Shown one piece after another: positions 35,301 through 45,885 of a stretch of 64,000 bases of DNA. A program made the position numbers and the translations under genes. Under the pieces are notes generated by a model, which saw only the letters and a program-made list of their open reading frames with translations, did not search any database and was not told where the DNA came from. Source of the DNA: Thalassotalea sp. HSM 43 (GTDB lineage Bacteria; Pseudomonadota; Gammaproteobacteria; Enterobacterales; Alteromonadaceae). The stretch's first letter is position 1. Each line of letters begins with the position of its first letter. The stretch is from assembly GCF_004752005.1 (NCBI RefSeq), contig NZ_CP038493.1, forward strand, positions 3,558,302 through 3,622,301. Direction: 5' to 3'.

Positions 35301-35853
35301 CGATCAGCAAAATGATGACTTACAGCAAGCATTAGCAACACTGGAGTCCGCCATAGCAAAAATTGATCGTGAAACTCGAGCTAAGTTTAAACAGACCTTT
35401 GAACAGGTGAATAATGACCTTAAGGTTTTGTTTCCTAAGGTTTTTGGTGGTGGTAGCGCCTATCTAGAGTTGACTGGAGATGACTTGCTTGATACTGGTG
35501 TGACCATTATGGCAAGGCCACCGGGCAAAAAAAATAGTACAATTCACTTACTTTCTGGTGGTGAAAAAGCGCTAACCGCATTATCATTGGTATTTGCGAT
35601 ATTCAGACTCAACCCCGCGCCGTTTTGTATGCTCGATGAAGTGGATGCACCATTGGACGATGCAAATGTCGGACGATTTTGTAAATTGGTTGAAGAAATG
35701 TCGCAAACAGTGCAATTTATCTATATCAGTCACAATAAAATAGCCATGGAAATGGCTTCGCACCTGACAGGGGTGACCATGTACGAACCTGGAGTTTCCA
35801 GAATGGTCGCCGTTGATATTGACGAAGCAGTTGCTATGGCAGAGGCAGTGTAA
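32350..35853 (+). CDS. smc: Chromosome segregation protein SMC
   Basis: This 1,167-residue condensin ATPase has Walker A IVGPNGCGKSN near the N-terminus, two very Gln-rich coiled coils (~165-500 and ~670-1000) around a hinge (~510-650), and a C-terminal head with signature LLSGGEKALTALS and Walker B FCMLDEVDAPLDDANV. It compacts and segregates the chromosome with ScpA/ScpB. Gln-rich coiled coils are usual in this group. The zipA start lies 14 bases after its stop codon, so the two are probably co-transcribed. Confidence 0.97.
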   Translation: MRLKKIKLAGFKSFVDVTNVPFEQDMTAIVGPNGCGKSNIIDAVRWVLGESSAKNLRGDSMTDVIFNGSTSRKPVGQASVELVFDNASQSLVGSMADRSEISIRRVVNRDSQNTYYLNGSKCRRKDITDIFLGTGLGPRSYAIIEQGMISRLIESKPQELRIFIEEAAGVSKYKERRRETENRIRHTRDNLLRLADIRQELAVNLEKLHGQSQAAIRFRELKAQERQLKAELAGIRYRHSQLKLQSLHSKELQLQTELEKLNAEQVQAEKDIISARTRQDDSTDKLELLNQKKLAITSNIAGVEQNIKHVKAQKLSLSENNQRLQQSLQESKKLIEQHQQQQAELHEQLSQIEPELDIVSAQLDELTQQQMDISQRQQSWQRQWDEQQRQQADYEKRVAINQSQIDATNQLLLKTEQRLSQLKEQTSLVDVEQLQQQIEAAMLSEQECSSRYQQYQAVVEECESALLTEQNKLQNLLDEVQQQKLQQGTLQSQIDALNSINANQSDWQKRQSDYLQQQGVTELESVAQQLSVDAGWEVAVEMVLEHFLMAQYVEQWPQSCDLEQAVLVRNDTNTDKQPLPEAIAGQHTLLSKVAGGDALADKLSKVLVADTQDKALELIGVLPDNSWSVICPQGLWLSKQWLRKGVLADSQGQLERHNRLKELAAQHHAAQQSLADAQQQLTLQQQIVAEQKLTLAQHIQQRGATNEALQQQQQTVHLKRQELELTKNQQAQIGDQIAAQQEQLQQEMTRYEELLIEQHNLAEDNSIDASALTAMADEREQLLRQYQDCSSQHKVATQRSQSLQLTQQKLTSELAAIEKANVRETEHWQKLQQQLDELEQQAKQNLQPLDEQQARLQTLLEQRSKLDTQQSAINQQLQQSNQQIDRLNECQHNAMQRISASQQSIQELLVDMQSYKLKAESAKEQLAELQQDLDTILAALDSKASENQWQIKLARVVKSISALGAINLAAIEEFEQQSQRKNFLDQQNDDLQQALATLESAIAKIDRETRAKFKQTFEQVNNDLKVLFPKVFGGGSAYLELTGDDLLDTGVTIMARPPGKKNSTIHLLSGGEKALTALSLVFAIFRLNPAPFCMLDEVDAPLDDANVGRFCKLVEEMSQTVQFIYISHNKIAMEMASHLTGVTMYEPGVSRMVAVDIDEAVAMAEAV

Positions 35854-35866
35854 AACAGGCTTGGTA

Positions 35867-37357
35867 ATGGAATTCAGTTTCAGAGATATATTAATAATTA
35901 TAAGTGTCGTCGTCATCATCGCTATTTATCTGAACGGACGTCGAAAAATCCATGTAGATGGAAAAAACCCAATAAAGCTCAAATCGGACAAAGTCGAAAC
36001 CTCTATTGAAGACGACGTTGCTCGTAATTTTGATCGAGAAGGTTTTGATCAACTTGGTGTTGGTGTGCCAAAACCTGTCGTTCTTGACAATTCGGTGCCA
36101 GAACCGAGTGACGAAGAGCTTGAAGTGATCACCTCGAATAATCCTCCACCAGTAAGCGATGAAGAGTTGATGGAGCAAGCGCCAACATTGCAAGAGATTG
36201 AAGTGCTTGAGCGTGATTTTTCTCCAAGTAACGATGATCTTGAGCCTATCGCTAAATCGGACAATAAAAATCAACAGTCGCTTGATGCCAGTATGCTCGA
36301 TGCAACTTCAGCTATGGCAGAGACTGCCTTGGAAAATAGCTTAGAATCACAACATGCCATTGCTGAAAATGCTGAGGCCGTAAGTGATGCAGAGCAAAAC
36401 GTTCAGGCAATGAACACGCCAGCGCCTGTTGCTGAGCAAAGTTTTGAAGAGGTTCCTGCGGTAGCTGATTCGGTCAGTGCCGAACCCGTAAGTACCAGTC
36501 AAGCTCGCAGCGCAACAGCTGAGCCGGCGACAGTCGCCGCTGATCAGAGTGTGGCGCAACACGCTGCGGCTGCAAAAGATGTCGCTGTGACGGCAAAACC
36601 TGCCAAAGTAACGCTAGAGCCAATTTACAAAGAGCCAGTTTACAAAGAGCCTGTTTACAAAGAGCCAGTGTTTGAGTCTAAATCCGCAACGCCAGAGCCA
36701 GAGATGCCTAGCATGAGCGCATTGGATGATGATGACGTGGCTGCGAACAATAGCGCTGTTGCGACTGAGCCAAAGGTGCAAAATGCTAAAGCCTCAGTTA
36801 AAGCTGCAGTCAAAGCAAAAGCCACAACCAGTACTGCAAAACCAACCAAAGCCAAAAAAACCGTTAAACGAAATCAAATGGAAATGGATTTTGATAATCT
36901 AGAGCGTGGTGAGAAAGTTGAGTTAGAACAAGAAGTATTGGCGTTATCAGTGGTTATGCCTGAGCAACAAGCAATCAGTGGTGCTGCCTTGTTACCGTGT
37001 TTCTTAACCTTAGGCTTGAAGTTTGGTGAAATGAATATCTTCCACCGCCATCAAGACAATGCCGGCAACGGCAAAATTACCTTTTCGGTTGCCAATATGG
37101 TTAATCCGGGTACGTTTGACTTGGATAACATAGAGCAATTCAGCACTCGCGGTATTACCATGTTTATGACCTTGCCTAATGCCAATGACCCGCAAAAAGT
37201 GTTTAAGCAAATGCTGAGCGCAGCTAAGCAAATTGCCGATGAATTTGGTGGTCAAGTCTTAGATGGGCAGCGCAGTGTTATGACTCGACAAACCGAGCAA
37301 CACTATATGAGCAAAATACGTGAGTTCGATCGCCGCGCCCGATTGGCCGGTTACTAA
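35867..37357 (+). CDS. zipA: Cell division protein ZipA
   Basis: I chose the ATG at 35867 (MEFSFRDILIIISVV) because it opens directly into the single N-terminal membrane anchor; the ORF extension into smc is not needed. The product of ~496 residues has the anchor, a basic patch, a long acidic/Ala/Pro-rich disordered linker with three YKEPV repeats near 36627-36672, and the C-terminal ZipA domain (~355-490) that binds the FtsZ tail. It is longer than Escherichia coli ZipA (328 residues), mainly in the linker. A terminator separates it from ligA. Confidence 0.95.
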   Translation: MEFSFRDILIIISVVVIIAIYLNGRRKIHVDGKNPIKLKSDKVETSIEDDVARNFDREGFDQLGVGVPKPVVLDNSVPEPSDEELEVITSNNPPPVSDEELMEQAPTLQEIEVLERDFSPSNDDLEPIAKSDNKNQQSLDASMLDATSAMAETALENSLESQHAIAENAEAVSDAEQNVQAMNTPAPVAEQSFEEVPAVADSVSAEPVSTSQARSATAEPATVAADQSVAQHAAAAKDVAVTAKPAKVTLEPIYKEPVYKEPVYKEPVFESKSATPEPEMPSMSALDDDDVAANNSAVATEPKVQNAKASVKAAVKAKATTSTAKPTKAKKTVKRNQMEMDFDNLERGEKVELEQEVLALSVVMPEQQAISGAALLPCFLTLGLKFGEMNIFHRHQDNAGNGKITFSVANMVNPGTFDLDNIEQFSTRGITMFMTLPNANDPQKVFKQMLSAAKQIADEFGGQVLDGQRSVMTRQTEQHYMSKIREFDRRARLAGY

Positions 37358-37373
37358 TCTCATTGAATCATCA

Positions 37374-37396
37374 AGCCCCACACAATGGGGCTTTTT
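37374..37396 (+). terminator. Terminator between zipA and ligA
   Basis: An AGCCCCA / TGGGGCT stem with a five-base loop followed by TTTTT, 17 bases after the zipA stop. Confidence 0.88.
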
Positions 37397-37408
37397 AATC
37401 TAAAGTGA

Positions 37409-39451
<2,043 letters not shown>

Positions 39452-39495
39452 GCCAAGGTTATACGCTATTACGGATTAAGCTTTGCTTGCTGATA

Positions 39496-39532
39496 AAAAT
39501 CGCATACAGTGAATCCCTGTATGCGATTTTTT
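39496..39532 (+). terminator. Strong terminator after ligA
   Basis: A 14-base perfect stem (AAAATCGCATACAG / CTGTATGCGATTTT) with a 7-base loop and a run of eight Ts. Confidence 0.95.
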
Positions 39533-39657
39533 TTGAGCGTTAATAAATCCATCAATGCAGAACAGCGACGCTAAATCGCTAATAACAAAAACAAAAGCAA
39601 AAGCAAAAGCAAACTAACCAGAACCTAAACCTAACCAATAGAAGTTTATATAAAACC

Positions 39658-40260
39658 ATGGAATTTTTTCTACCAATTCTGATTTTTGCCTTTTCATCGA
39701 CCATAACCCCTGGGCCTAACAATATTATGATCATGACCTCAGGGCTAAATTTTGGCATTCGCAGATCATTGGCACATTTGTTTGGTATTTGTTTGGGCTT
39801 CCCCTCAATGGTGGTGCTGGTTGGTTTAGGGTTTGGCGTCATTTTTGAGCATTTCCCGATGCTACATATGGCAATCAAAGTCATAGGTATTATGTATTTA
39901 CTATATCTTGCTTATCTGATTGCCAATGCCGGTACCCAGCAACAAGGCGAGACAAAGTCTCAACCTCTTACCTTTATACAAGCGGTGCTATTTCAGTGGG
40001 TAAATCCTAAAGCTTGGGTTATGGCAACCGGGGCAATCGCCGCATTTACTCAGCTGGATGGCCATTTATTTAGCCAAGTATTATTGGTCGCTTTGGGCTT
40101 CTTTTTGGTCGCTTTTCCATGCGTAGGTAGCTGGCTCTATTTTGGCGTGTTAATGAACAAGATAATCAATAACCCTAAATCGGTTCGCTATTTTAACCTC
40201 ACCATGGCGCTGTTACTGGTGGTGTCAATCTTACCTGTCGTTGCTGAACTCATTCCTTAG
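39658..40260 (+). CDS. LysE-family amino acid exporter
   Basis: This 200-residue membrane protein of the LysE/RhtB family starts with FSSTITPGPNNIMIMTSG, the diagnostic N-terminal helix, and has about six hydrophobic segments including VLFQWVNPKAWVMATGAIAA. Substrates are probably amino acids or related small metabolites, not specified here. A short AAAGCA microrepeat lies just upstream (39588-39612). Its 3' end overlaps the next, convergent gene by 11 bases. Confidence 0.92.
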   Translation: MEFFLPILIFAFSSTITPGPNNIMIMTSGLNFGIRRSLAHLFGICLGFPSMVVLVGLGFGVIFEHFPMLHMAIKVIGIMYLLYLAYLIANAGTQQQGETKSQPLTFIQAVLFQWVNPKAWVMATGAIAAFTQLDGHLFSQVLLVALGFFLVAFPCVGSWLYFGVLMNKIINNPKSVRYFNLTMALLLVVSILPVVAELIP

Positions 40261-40954
40261 CCGCATCAGCTAAGCGGTGTAAAGTATCATTTTCGATAAA
40301 CTCGATGTGATTGTTTTTGCCAGTGTCAGTGCCATTATATTGGTCACGTACCGCGATCTGGAACATGGCGTTTGCCACCGAGCTGACCTTAATCGGTTTT
40401 AATTTAGCTAACGGACCAATAAACACAAAGCCCAACATTGATGTAATAACGATAGAGAGTTGTTCAGCTAAGCGAAACTCTGGTCTTTGGCCAATCAATA
40501 AAGAAGGTCTAACAACGCTTATACGCGTTAAACCAAGGCGAGCTATGTCACACTCCATTCTGCCTTTAGTCGCATTGTAAAACGCTTTAGATTCACTGTT
40601 AGCACCTAAGCTTGAGATCACCATAAAGTGCTTTACCTGAGCGTGTGCGCATTGTTTGCCAATATCTAGCACCAATTGATAATCAATTGCCGCGAAGGCT
40701 TGCTTCGTTTTGGCCTTTTTTATGGTTGTCCCTAAACAACAAAACACTGTATCAATGCCTCGTAGATGTTCTGCGAGGTTCTCTATCTGATCGAAATCAA
40801 CCACGACTTGTATTAATTTTGCGTCACTAACATTAAGCTTTTTACGAACAAAAACCGTCACTTGGCTAAATTGCGTACTGTTAAGCAGCTTTGTGAGCAG
40901 GGCACTTCCGGTCAGACCTGATGCGCCAAAAAGGGCGGCCGTTACAGTTTTCAT
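40250..40954 (-). CDS. NAD(P)-binding Rossmann protein (atypical SDR, HTATIP2-like)
   Basis: The 234-residue protein starts with a dinucleotide-binding loop (ALFGASGLTGSALL) and has VFCCLGTTIKKA and HFMVISSLGAN, followed by YNATKGRMECDI with the Tyr/Lys pair. It belongs to the NAD(P)H-binding/NmrA-like group of atypical short-chain dehydrogenases. Substrate and reaction are unknown. Confidence 0.85.
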   Translation of the reverse strand: MKTVTAALFGASGLTGSALLTKLLNSTQFSQVTVFVRKKLNVSDAKLIQVVVDFDQIENLAEHLRGIDTVFCCLGTTIKKAKTKQAFAAIDYQLVLDIGKQCAHAQVKHFMVISSLGANSESKAFYNATKGRMECDIARLGLTRISVVRPSLLIGQRPEFRLAEQLSIVITSMLGFVFIGPLAKLKPIKVSSVANAMFQIAVRDQYNGTDTGKNNHIEFIENDTLHRLADAAKE

Positions 40955-41681
40955 GATTGTTTTAACCTATATGTAGTTTTGTTCTTAGAGGAATATTTAT
41001 ATTACCAAAAGAATATAAAAAAAAGTAAAAAAAACGCTTGCAAATTTACAGGTCAATAACAGTACGGCGTGGAAAAAGTTATCCACTGTTTTTGTGAAAA
41101 ACTTTGCATTTTTGTTAAATTTACAAGACAGGTGGAAATGTAACTGCCATGAAAACTTTATAAATTTTGAAAGTGTAAACTTGGCATAGGTCTGTAAACC
41201 GTATCTAGCAACATTTAATAACATTGTTAACAGAGTTATCCACAGCTCGAGGTGTAAAAAGTTTATTGTACTAACTGTGCAATAAAGTGCTTATCTATAG
41301 CATTAATGTACAAAAATAAAATATGACGAATCGAGACAATGTTGCGAATTTATAAATTGACATTTGTCAGTTTTTTCATCCTTTCAAATTTGATTTTTAT
41401 TGAATTCAGATTACGTGCAGCTAGGTTAACATCTTGTTTTTAAAGGGGTGAAAGCCATTGCTGTGATTTTTGTATAGGCGCACGGTTAAATATGGCGAAA
41501 ATTTGTGGCGTTGGGGCTTGCGTTGTAAAAATTAACGAATTCATTGGGTCATCAGTACTTTTTATTGTCTTAAATTCAAGGCGTCAATTTGCATAAAAAA
41601 CGCACCATCTGAATAGTTATTCATGATGATGCGTTTTTTATCTATAGTTATCAACAGCACTGTTTTGGTGCAGAAATTAGC
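40955..41681. other. Long AT-rich intergenic region with DnaA-box-like motifs
   Basis: About 730 bases with no convincing gene. DnaA-box-like 9-mers occur at 41079-41087 (TTATCCACT), 41093-41101 (minus-strand TTTTTCACA), 41236-41244 (TTATCCACA, perfect) and 41648-41656 (TTATCAACA). GATC sites and the usual oriC gene neighbours are not present, so I do not call it an origin. It ends in the terminator at 41593-41641. Confidence 0.5.
41593..41641 (-). terminator. Terminator after the YeeE/YedE pair
   Basis: A long imperfect stem (AAAAAACGCA-C-CATC with GATG-A-TGCGTTTTTT) lies 40 bases beyond the stop codon of the minus-strand pair and has a U-tract in either direction. Confidence 0.85.
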
Positions 41682-42128
41682 TTATTGACTATTTTTATTG
41701 GCCTTCTGAGCGATGATCATACCAACTAACATCATCAAAATAAAAGCCAGTATTTTATCATTGGCACCAATTATATTAGCAACGGCTGGACCCGGACAAA
41801 TACCCGATAAGCCCCAGCCAATTCCAAAAATAGCACTGCCAATGATTAATCGGCTATCGATGCTGGTACTTTTAGGCAAATCGAAGTTACTGGCAAATAT
41901 TGGTTTTTCCATTCGTTTTATCACAAGCAAATACGCGCTTATAAACACCATTAATGCCCCAGCCATGACAAACCCGAGACTGGCATCAAAATTACCGAAT
42001 AAGTCGAGAAAGTTAAGCACCTTATCTGGATTGACCATTTGCGACACCGTTAGGCCAATCGCGAATATTAGACCACAGACAAAGGCAGATACATTGGTTA
42101 CGATGCTTTTTCCGGTTTTACTGGTCAT
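41682..42128 (-). CDS. YeeE/YedE-type sulfur transporter half, second subunit (DUF6691-like)
   Basis: This 148-residue membrane protein has four hydrophobic segments and the motif GIGWGLSGICPGPAV with the Cys conserved in YeeE/YedE thiosulfate-type channels. It starts one base after the stop codon of the partner gene, so the two halves are translated together and presumably form one transporter equivalent to a full-length YeeE. Sulfur-compound transport is known for the family; the exact substrate is not. Confidence 0.85.
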   Translation of the reverse strand: MTSKTGKSIVTNVSAFVCGLIFAIGLTVSQMVNPDKVLNFLDLFGNFDASLGFVMAGALMVFISAYLLVIKRMEKPIFASNFDLPKSTSIDSRLIIGSAIFGIGWGLSGICPGPAVANIIGANDKILAFILMMLVGMIIAQKANKNSQ

Positions 42129-42129
42129 G

Positions 42130-42552
42130 CTAGCCTCCTACCATGTGGCGTGTTACAAACACCGTAATGGCGGCTGTGATCATAAACACAACAGTGGCGA
42201 CGATTGAACGTTTTGATAATCGTCCTATACCACAAATGCCGTGACCGCTGGTGCAGCCTGAACCATATCTAGAGCCAAAACCAACCAAAAAGCCGCCTAT
42301 GATCACATGTGACCATTGTACATTGATTTCATTGGGCAACGAAAAGCCGAAAAAAGCGGCAATCATAGGGCCAGCAATAAGGCCGAGTATGAAAAATAAC
42401 TGCCAGCTCGATTGAATCGGATAGCGAGAAAAAGTATGGGCAAAAATACCGGAAATTCCGGCTATCTTACCGAGTAACAACAACAATAAGATTGCTGCTA
42501 TACCTATAATAGCGCCACCAATCAGCGCCGAATAGGGAGTGAATTCTGTCAT
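42130..42552 (-). CDS. YeeE/YedE-type sulfur transporter half, first subunit
   Basis: This 140-residue membrane protein contains GFGSRYGSGCTSGHGICGIG, the N-terminal signature of YeeE/YedE proteins, with conserved Cys residues, and four hydrophobic segments. It is the promoter-proximal gene of a two-gene operon facing away from the LysR regulator at 42776. Confidence 0.88.
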   Translation of the reverse strand: MTEFTPYSALIGGAIIGIAAILLLLLLGKIAGISGIFAHTFSRYPIQSSWQLFFILGLIAGPMIAAFFGFSLPNEINVQWSHVIIGGFLVGFGSRYGSGCTSGHGICGIGRLSKRSIVATVVFMITAAITVFVTRHMVGG

Positions 42553-42775
42553 ATAAAAAATACCTTGGATCTAAAGTTGCCTTATATTAGCACTTGCTAA
42601 TACAAAAAGGTAGTTCATGCAGCCAGCTTTTAGATATGTACGAAAATGCGTTTAAATACAAAATGCTAGCGTCAATTGATTCAAGTGTAGTCGTTGTAAC
42701 CCGCGAATACATAGTGATAAAAATTATAAAGCCAAGTACACTTAAGCAATAATAACAGTTGATTTAGATTCATTT

Positions 42776-43696
42776 ATGGCACGCAAGTTACCACCTCTGC
42801 ACTTATTACAAATATTTGAAGTTGCAGCCCGACTACAGAGTTTTAAACAAGCATCTGAAGAGCTGTTTATCACGCCGTCGGCGGTGAGCCATCAAATAAA
42901 AGCATTAGAAGAATTTCTTGGCTTCGAATTATTTATTCGTAAAACCCGTAAGGTGAGTTTGAATAATGCCGGTCGCAGTTATTTAAAAACAGTGCAAGAT
43001 GCGTTGTATACCATCGAGCAGGGCACCGCAGAGATCACCCGCCAATTTCAATCGCCGGTATTGCGTATATCCACGTTTCCAACCATGGCGTCTAACGTCA
43101 TTATTCCGCAATTAGGGTTATTTCAAAAGGCTCATCCAGACATCGATATTCGCATTGAGACCGGCATGCAATTGGCGGATTTGCGCTACAGTGATTTTGA
43201 TATTGCTATACGCATAGGCAAAGGCGGTTGGCCGGGGGTGTTGAGCCAAAAGTTGATGAACGTCGATATTGCCGCCGTTTGCTCTCCTGAATTTCAGCAG
43301 CAACATGACTTACGTAAACTTGAACAGCTTAGTGATGTGCCACTGCTTGATTTGGGTAATATGGATAACATTTGGTCGACTTGGATGGGGTACTTAGGTG
43401 TTGACCGCTTTAAGGCAAAGACTCAATTAAGTTTTAACAATTATGACACCATGCTTGATGCAGCTGAGCAGGGGCTCGGGGTGGCTTTGGCTATGGTGCC
43501 GATTGAAAATCGATTGATAGAGCGCAAGTTATTAGTAAACCCTTTTGAAATAGTCACTCCATACACCAATGCGTTGTATGCGGTGTACCGTCCAGAAGAC
43601 GAAGAGCGCCATGAGATCCATTGTTTTTTATCCTGGTTAACCAAGTCACCACTATTGCAACAACAAGTCAAAAATACTAAGAAAACCTCAACATAG
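42776..43696 (+). CDS. LysR-family transcriptional regulator, GcvA-like
   Basis: The 306-residue protein has an N-terminal winged helix (FKQASEELFITPSAVSHQIK) and a type-2 periplasmic-binding-fold effector domain. The start LPPLHLLQIFEVAARLQSF is typical of the GcvA/AmpR subgroup. It is divergent from the YeeE/YedE pair with a 223-base spacer, so control of that pair is the simplest guess; no operator was resolved. Confidence 0.92.
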   Translation: MARKLPPLHLLQIFEVAARLQSFKQASEELFITPSAVSHQIKALEEFLGFELFIRKTRKVSLNNAGRSYLKTVQDALYTIEQGTAEITRQFQSPVLRISTFPTMASNVIIPQLGLFQKAHPDIDIRIETGMQLADLRYSDFDIAIRIGKGGWPGVLSQKLMNVDIAAVCSPEFQQQHDLRKLEQLSDVPLLDLGNMDNIWSTWMGYLGVDRFKAKTQLSFNNYDTMLDAAEQGLGVALAMVPIENRLIERKLLVNPFEIVTPYTNALYAVYRPEDEERHEIHCFLSWLTKSPLLQQQVKNTKKTST

Positions 43697-43935
43697 TCAT
43701 TCATAGCGGATTAATTTTCATCTGTTGTCATACGGTTGTCGGCATTTTGTCATCGAACACAGCGCGACTTAAACTTGTAAGTTGTTGATTGTTAATAAGA
43801 TGTTAATAAATTTATCTGTGTTTCTTTATGGTTGAATGATATTCACCTATATGGTGAATATTTTCCCTTTGTACAAATCTCGGTCAATGCCTAGCATTAA
43901 CACCATAAATTGCATACAAGCACCGGGAGCAAATC

Positions 43936-44211
43936 ATGAAAATGAATCGTATGATGTTAAAAGGATATCGTTACTTAGCAACACTGTTAGTTTTAACCCC
44001 ATTGATGGTGGATATTTTGTTGGTTAACAACATGGTGTATTCAATCCTATACCTACCGCTTATCAGTTTGCTGCTGGCAATTGTTGGTAAATATATCGAC
44101 CTACAATTTATGATTGCCATTTTAAATGATGAGAAACGTCATCAGTTAGGCAAAGTGAGTAAGGTGATCCCTATGAAAAGCCGCAGCGCTATTGAGAAAA
44201 AAGTTGCTTAG
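43936..44211 (+). CDS. Small membrane protein of unknown function
   Basis: A 91-residue protein with two hydrophobic segments (YLATLLVLTPLMVDILLV and ILYLPLISLLLAIVG) and a basic tail. GGGAG lies 7 bases before the ATG, which supports expression. I do not recognise a family. Confidence 0.6.
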   Translation: MKMNRMMLKGYRYLATLLVLTPLMVDILLVNNMVYSILYLPLISLLLAIVGKYIDLQFMIAILNDEKRHQLGKVSKVIPMKSRSAIEKKVA

Positions 44212-44256
44212 CTAGACAGGGCTGTAATTGCATTTGTTATATGCCCGCATCGGTTG

Positions 44257-45495
44257 CTATTTTTCTTGCAGAAACAGTAAGCGCTCTTGTTGGTCAATAT
44301 TGAAGGTAAATTGCTTAAGAAAATTCATGCCTAATAAACCATCGGCACTGTCCATACTTTCTAATGGCATAATAACCACTTCCAAATTTTCGACGGTCCA
44401 AGCGTCTATGGTAAATTGTTTAATAATAATGCTGTAGGCTTGCTCTTCACCGGATGCTGTTCGTATCGTCATAGTGCGATGCACATCATAGTTTTCTTGT
44501 GCTGATAATTCATTTAACAAACGTTCAGATATAACCGTTAATGATGCGCCAGTATCAATCATTAGACGCCCATAACGACCTTGATTAAATCGAGCATTAA
44601 CCAACATATGGTCGCCATCTTTGATTAAAGGAATGCCGTTTAAGTTGCGTTCTTTACGCTCTATCATGCGCAGTAGTTTATTCAGTTGCACTTCAACTTG
44701 CGGTAAACCTTCGACTTGCTCAAGATACGCCAATGCATTGTCTATGTTATTTAAGTGAATATGCGCTTCACTGATGACCAGAATATACTCGACTTGAAAT
44801 CCTTGCTGATCGATAAGCTTTTCTGTCTGCTCAATCAAAAGTGACCAGTTTTGTAATTGCATGATATGCGCAGACCATTGCTGATAATAAGCCTGCAACT
44901 GACTTTCTAAAAAACTGTGCTTGCGGCTGTCGAATTGATTACGTATCAGGTCGAGGTAACGTTCAAAAACCAATTCATTGTCACCGCGTTTTTTTAATAT
45001 CGCCAATTGCACTATGCTGGTTTCGTAATCGTACGGAAATACTCTTAGCATTTGCTCGACAAAATCTTCAGAAATATTGATTTGGTTGCCTTTTAGCCAA
45101 AGGTTAGCCTGTTGTAGCCAGGTTAGTTTTAATTTAAAGCTGATGTCCTCGTCGCTAAAATAAATTTCTTCATATAGATCGACGGCCTGTGCAAATTGAT
45201 AACTGTCAAAATATTGATGGGCTTTGGCGATAAGCAGGTTTAAGCGATTATCGTCGCTGTAAAGTTGATCGACTTTTTCTTGGGTTGAAATAGACGAAGA
45301 AAGACCATCACTGGCGCTCAAGGAACCATTGTTAGAATTGTTATTTGTTGACGCTGTGTGCATGGAAACGCCATTGGCAGGTTGCTCTGCAATGTTATTT
45401 TCGACTTGCGCTTGACGTTTTAATAGGGTGATATTGGTGTATATAGAAAACGATAACGCCAATAACAACAGCACGATAATTTTGTTTTTTGACAT
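44257..45495 (-). CDS. Membrane-anchored TPR protein with a retropepsin-like aspartic protease domain
   Basis: The 412-residue protein has an N-terminal membrane anchor (IIVLLLLALSFSIYTNITLL), a coiled/TPR-like region (~80-265) and a C-terminal single-domain aspartic protease fold (~285-405) with the active-site LMIDTGASLTVIS, a flap-like segment and DGLLGMNFLKQF. Retropepsin-like enzymes work as dimers, each monomer giving one Asp-Thr-Gly. The membrane anchor suggests a periplasmic role; substrates are unknown. Confidence 0.85.
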   Translation of the reverse strand: MSKNKIIVLLLLALSFSIYTNITLLKRQAQVENNIAEQPANGVSMHTASTNNNSNNGSLSASDGLSSSISTQEKVDQLYSDDNRLNLLIAKAHQYFDSYQFAQAVDLYEEIYFSDEDISFKLKLTWLQQANLWLKGNQINISEDFVEQMLRVFPYDYETSIVQLAILKKRGDNELVFERYLDLIRNQFDSRKHSFLESQLQAYYQQWSAHIMQLQNWSLLIEQTEKLIDQQGFQVEYILVISEAHIHLNNIDNALAYLEQVEGLPQVEVQLNKLLRMIERKERNLNGIPLIKDGDHMLVNARFNQGRYGRLMIDTGASLTVISERLLNELSAQENYDVHRTMTIRTASGEEQAYSIIIKQFTIDAWTVENLEVVIMPLESMDSADGLLGMNFLKQFTFNIDQQERLLFLQEK

Positions 45496-45672
45496 CGTGA
45501 TATTCTACCTTTGCAATGGTTTGTCACTAAAAGCCATTGATTGCACTAAAATATTTAGATATACATTAACATACAATGTTGAGTTGCTCGAATTTACTGT
45601 TAGCGAATATCAGCTGATATGCATTTTTCTCCGACACGTTCGACATAATCAACACAATCGACGCGAGTATCT

Positions 45673-45885
45673 ATGAAAAGAGTCATCGTAATTGTTAGCT
45701 GTTTGATGTTTAGTGGATGCGCCAGTTTAGGCGTTGAACCATGGCAGCGAGATCTGTTAGCAAAAAAAGAAATGGCGCTTAACAGCGGTGGTTTAGATAC
45801 CATCGTCGACGATCATGTTTATTTTTCCAAGGAAGCATCCAGTGGCGGTCGCAGTTTTGCTGGTGGAGGCTGTGGATGCAATTAA
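45673..45885 (+). CDS. DUF4266 family small lipoprotein with Cys-rich C-terminus
   Basis: A 70-residue lipoprotein: signal peptide with lipobox FSGC (Cys16), the WQRDLLAKKEM motif typical of DUF4266, and a Gly/Ser-rich tail ending SFAGGGCGCN. The last two cysteines are close enough for a disulfide, metal site or modification. It overlaps the next gene by 10 bases, which shows translational coupling with the DUF3570 protein. The function is unknown. Confidence 0.85.
   Translation: MKRVIVIVSCLMFSGCASLGVEPWQRDLLAKKEMALNSGGLDTIVDDHVYFSKEASSGGRSFAGGGCGCN

Noticed and set aside
40997-41224. 75-residue minus-strand ORF
   Set aside because: Composition of AT-rich spacer, no ribosome-binding site and no recognisable features.
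40955-41681. Chromosomal replication origin
   Set aside because: DnaA-like boxes are few and mostly imperfect, GATC sites are lacking, and no dnaA/dnaN, mnmG or other usual neighbour is present.
44228-44437. 69-residue plus-strand ORF
   Set aside because: Antisense to the 3' end of the aspartic protease gene with no ribosome-binding site.
45428-45676. 82-residue plus-strand ORF between the retropepsin-like gene and the DUF4266 gene
   Set aside because: Overlaps the opposite gene start and the DUF4266 promoter region, no similarity seen.
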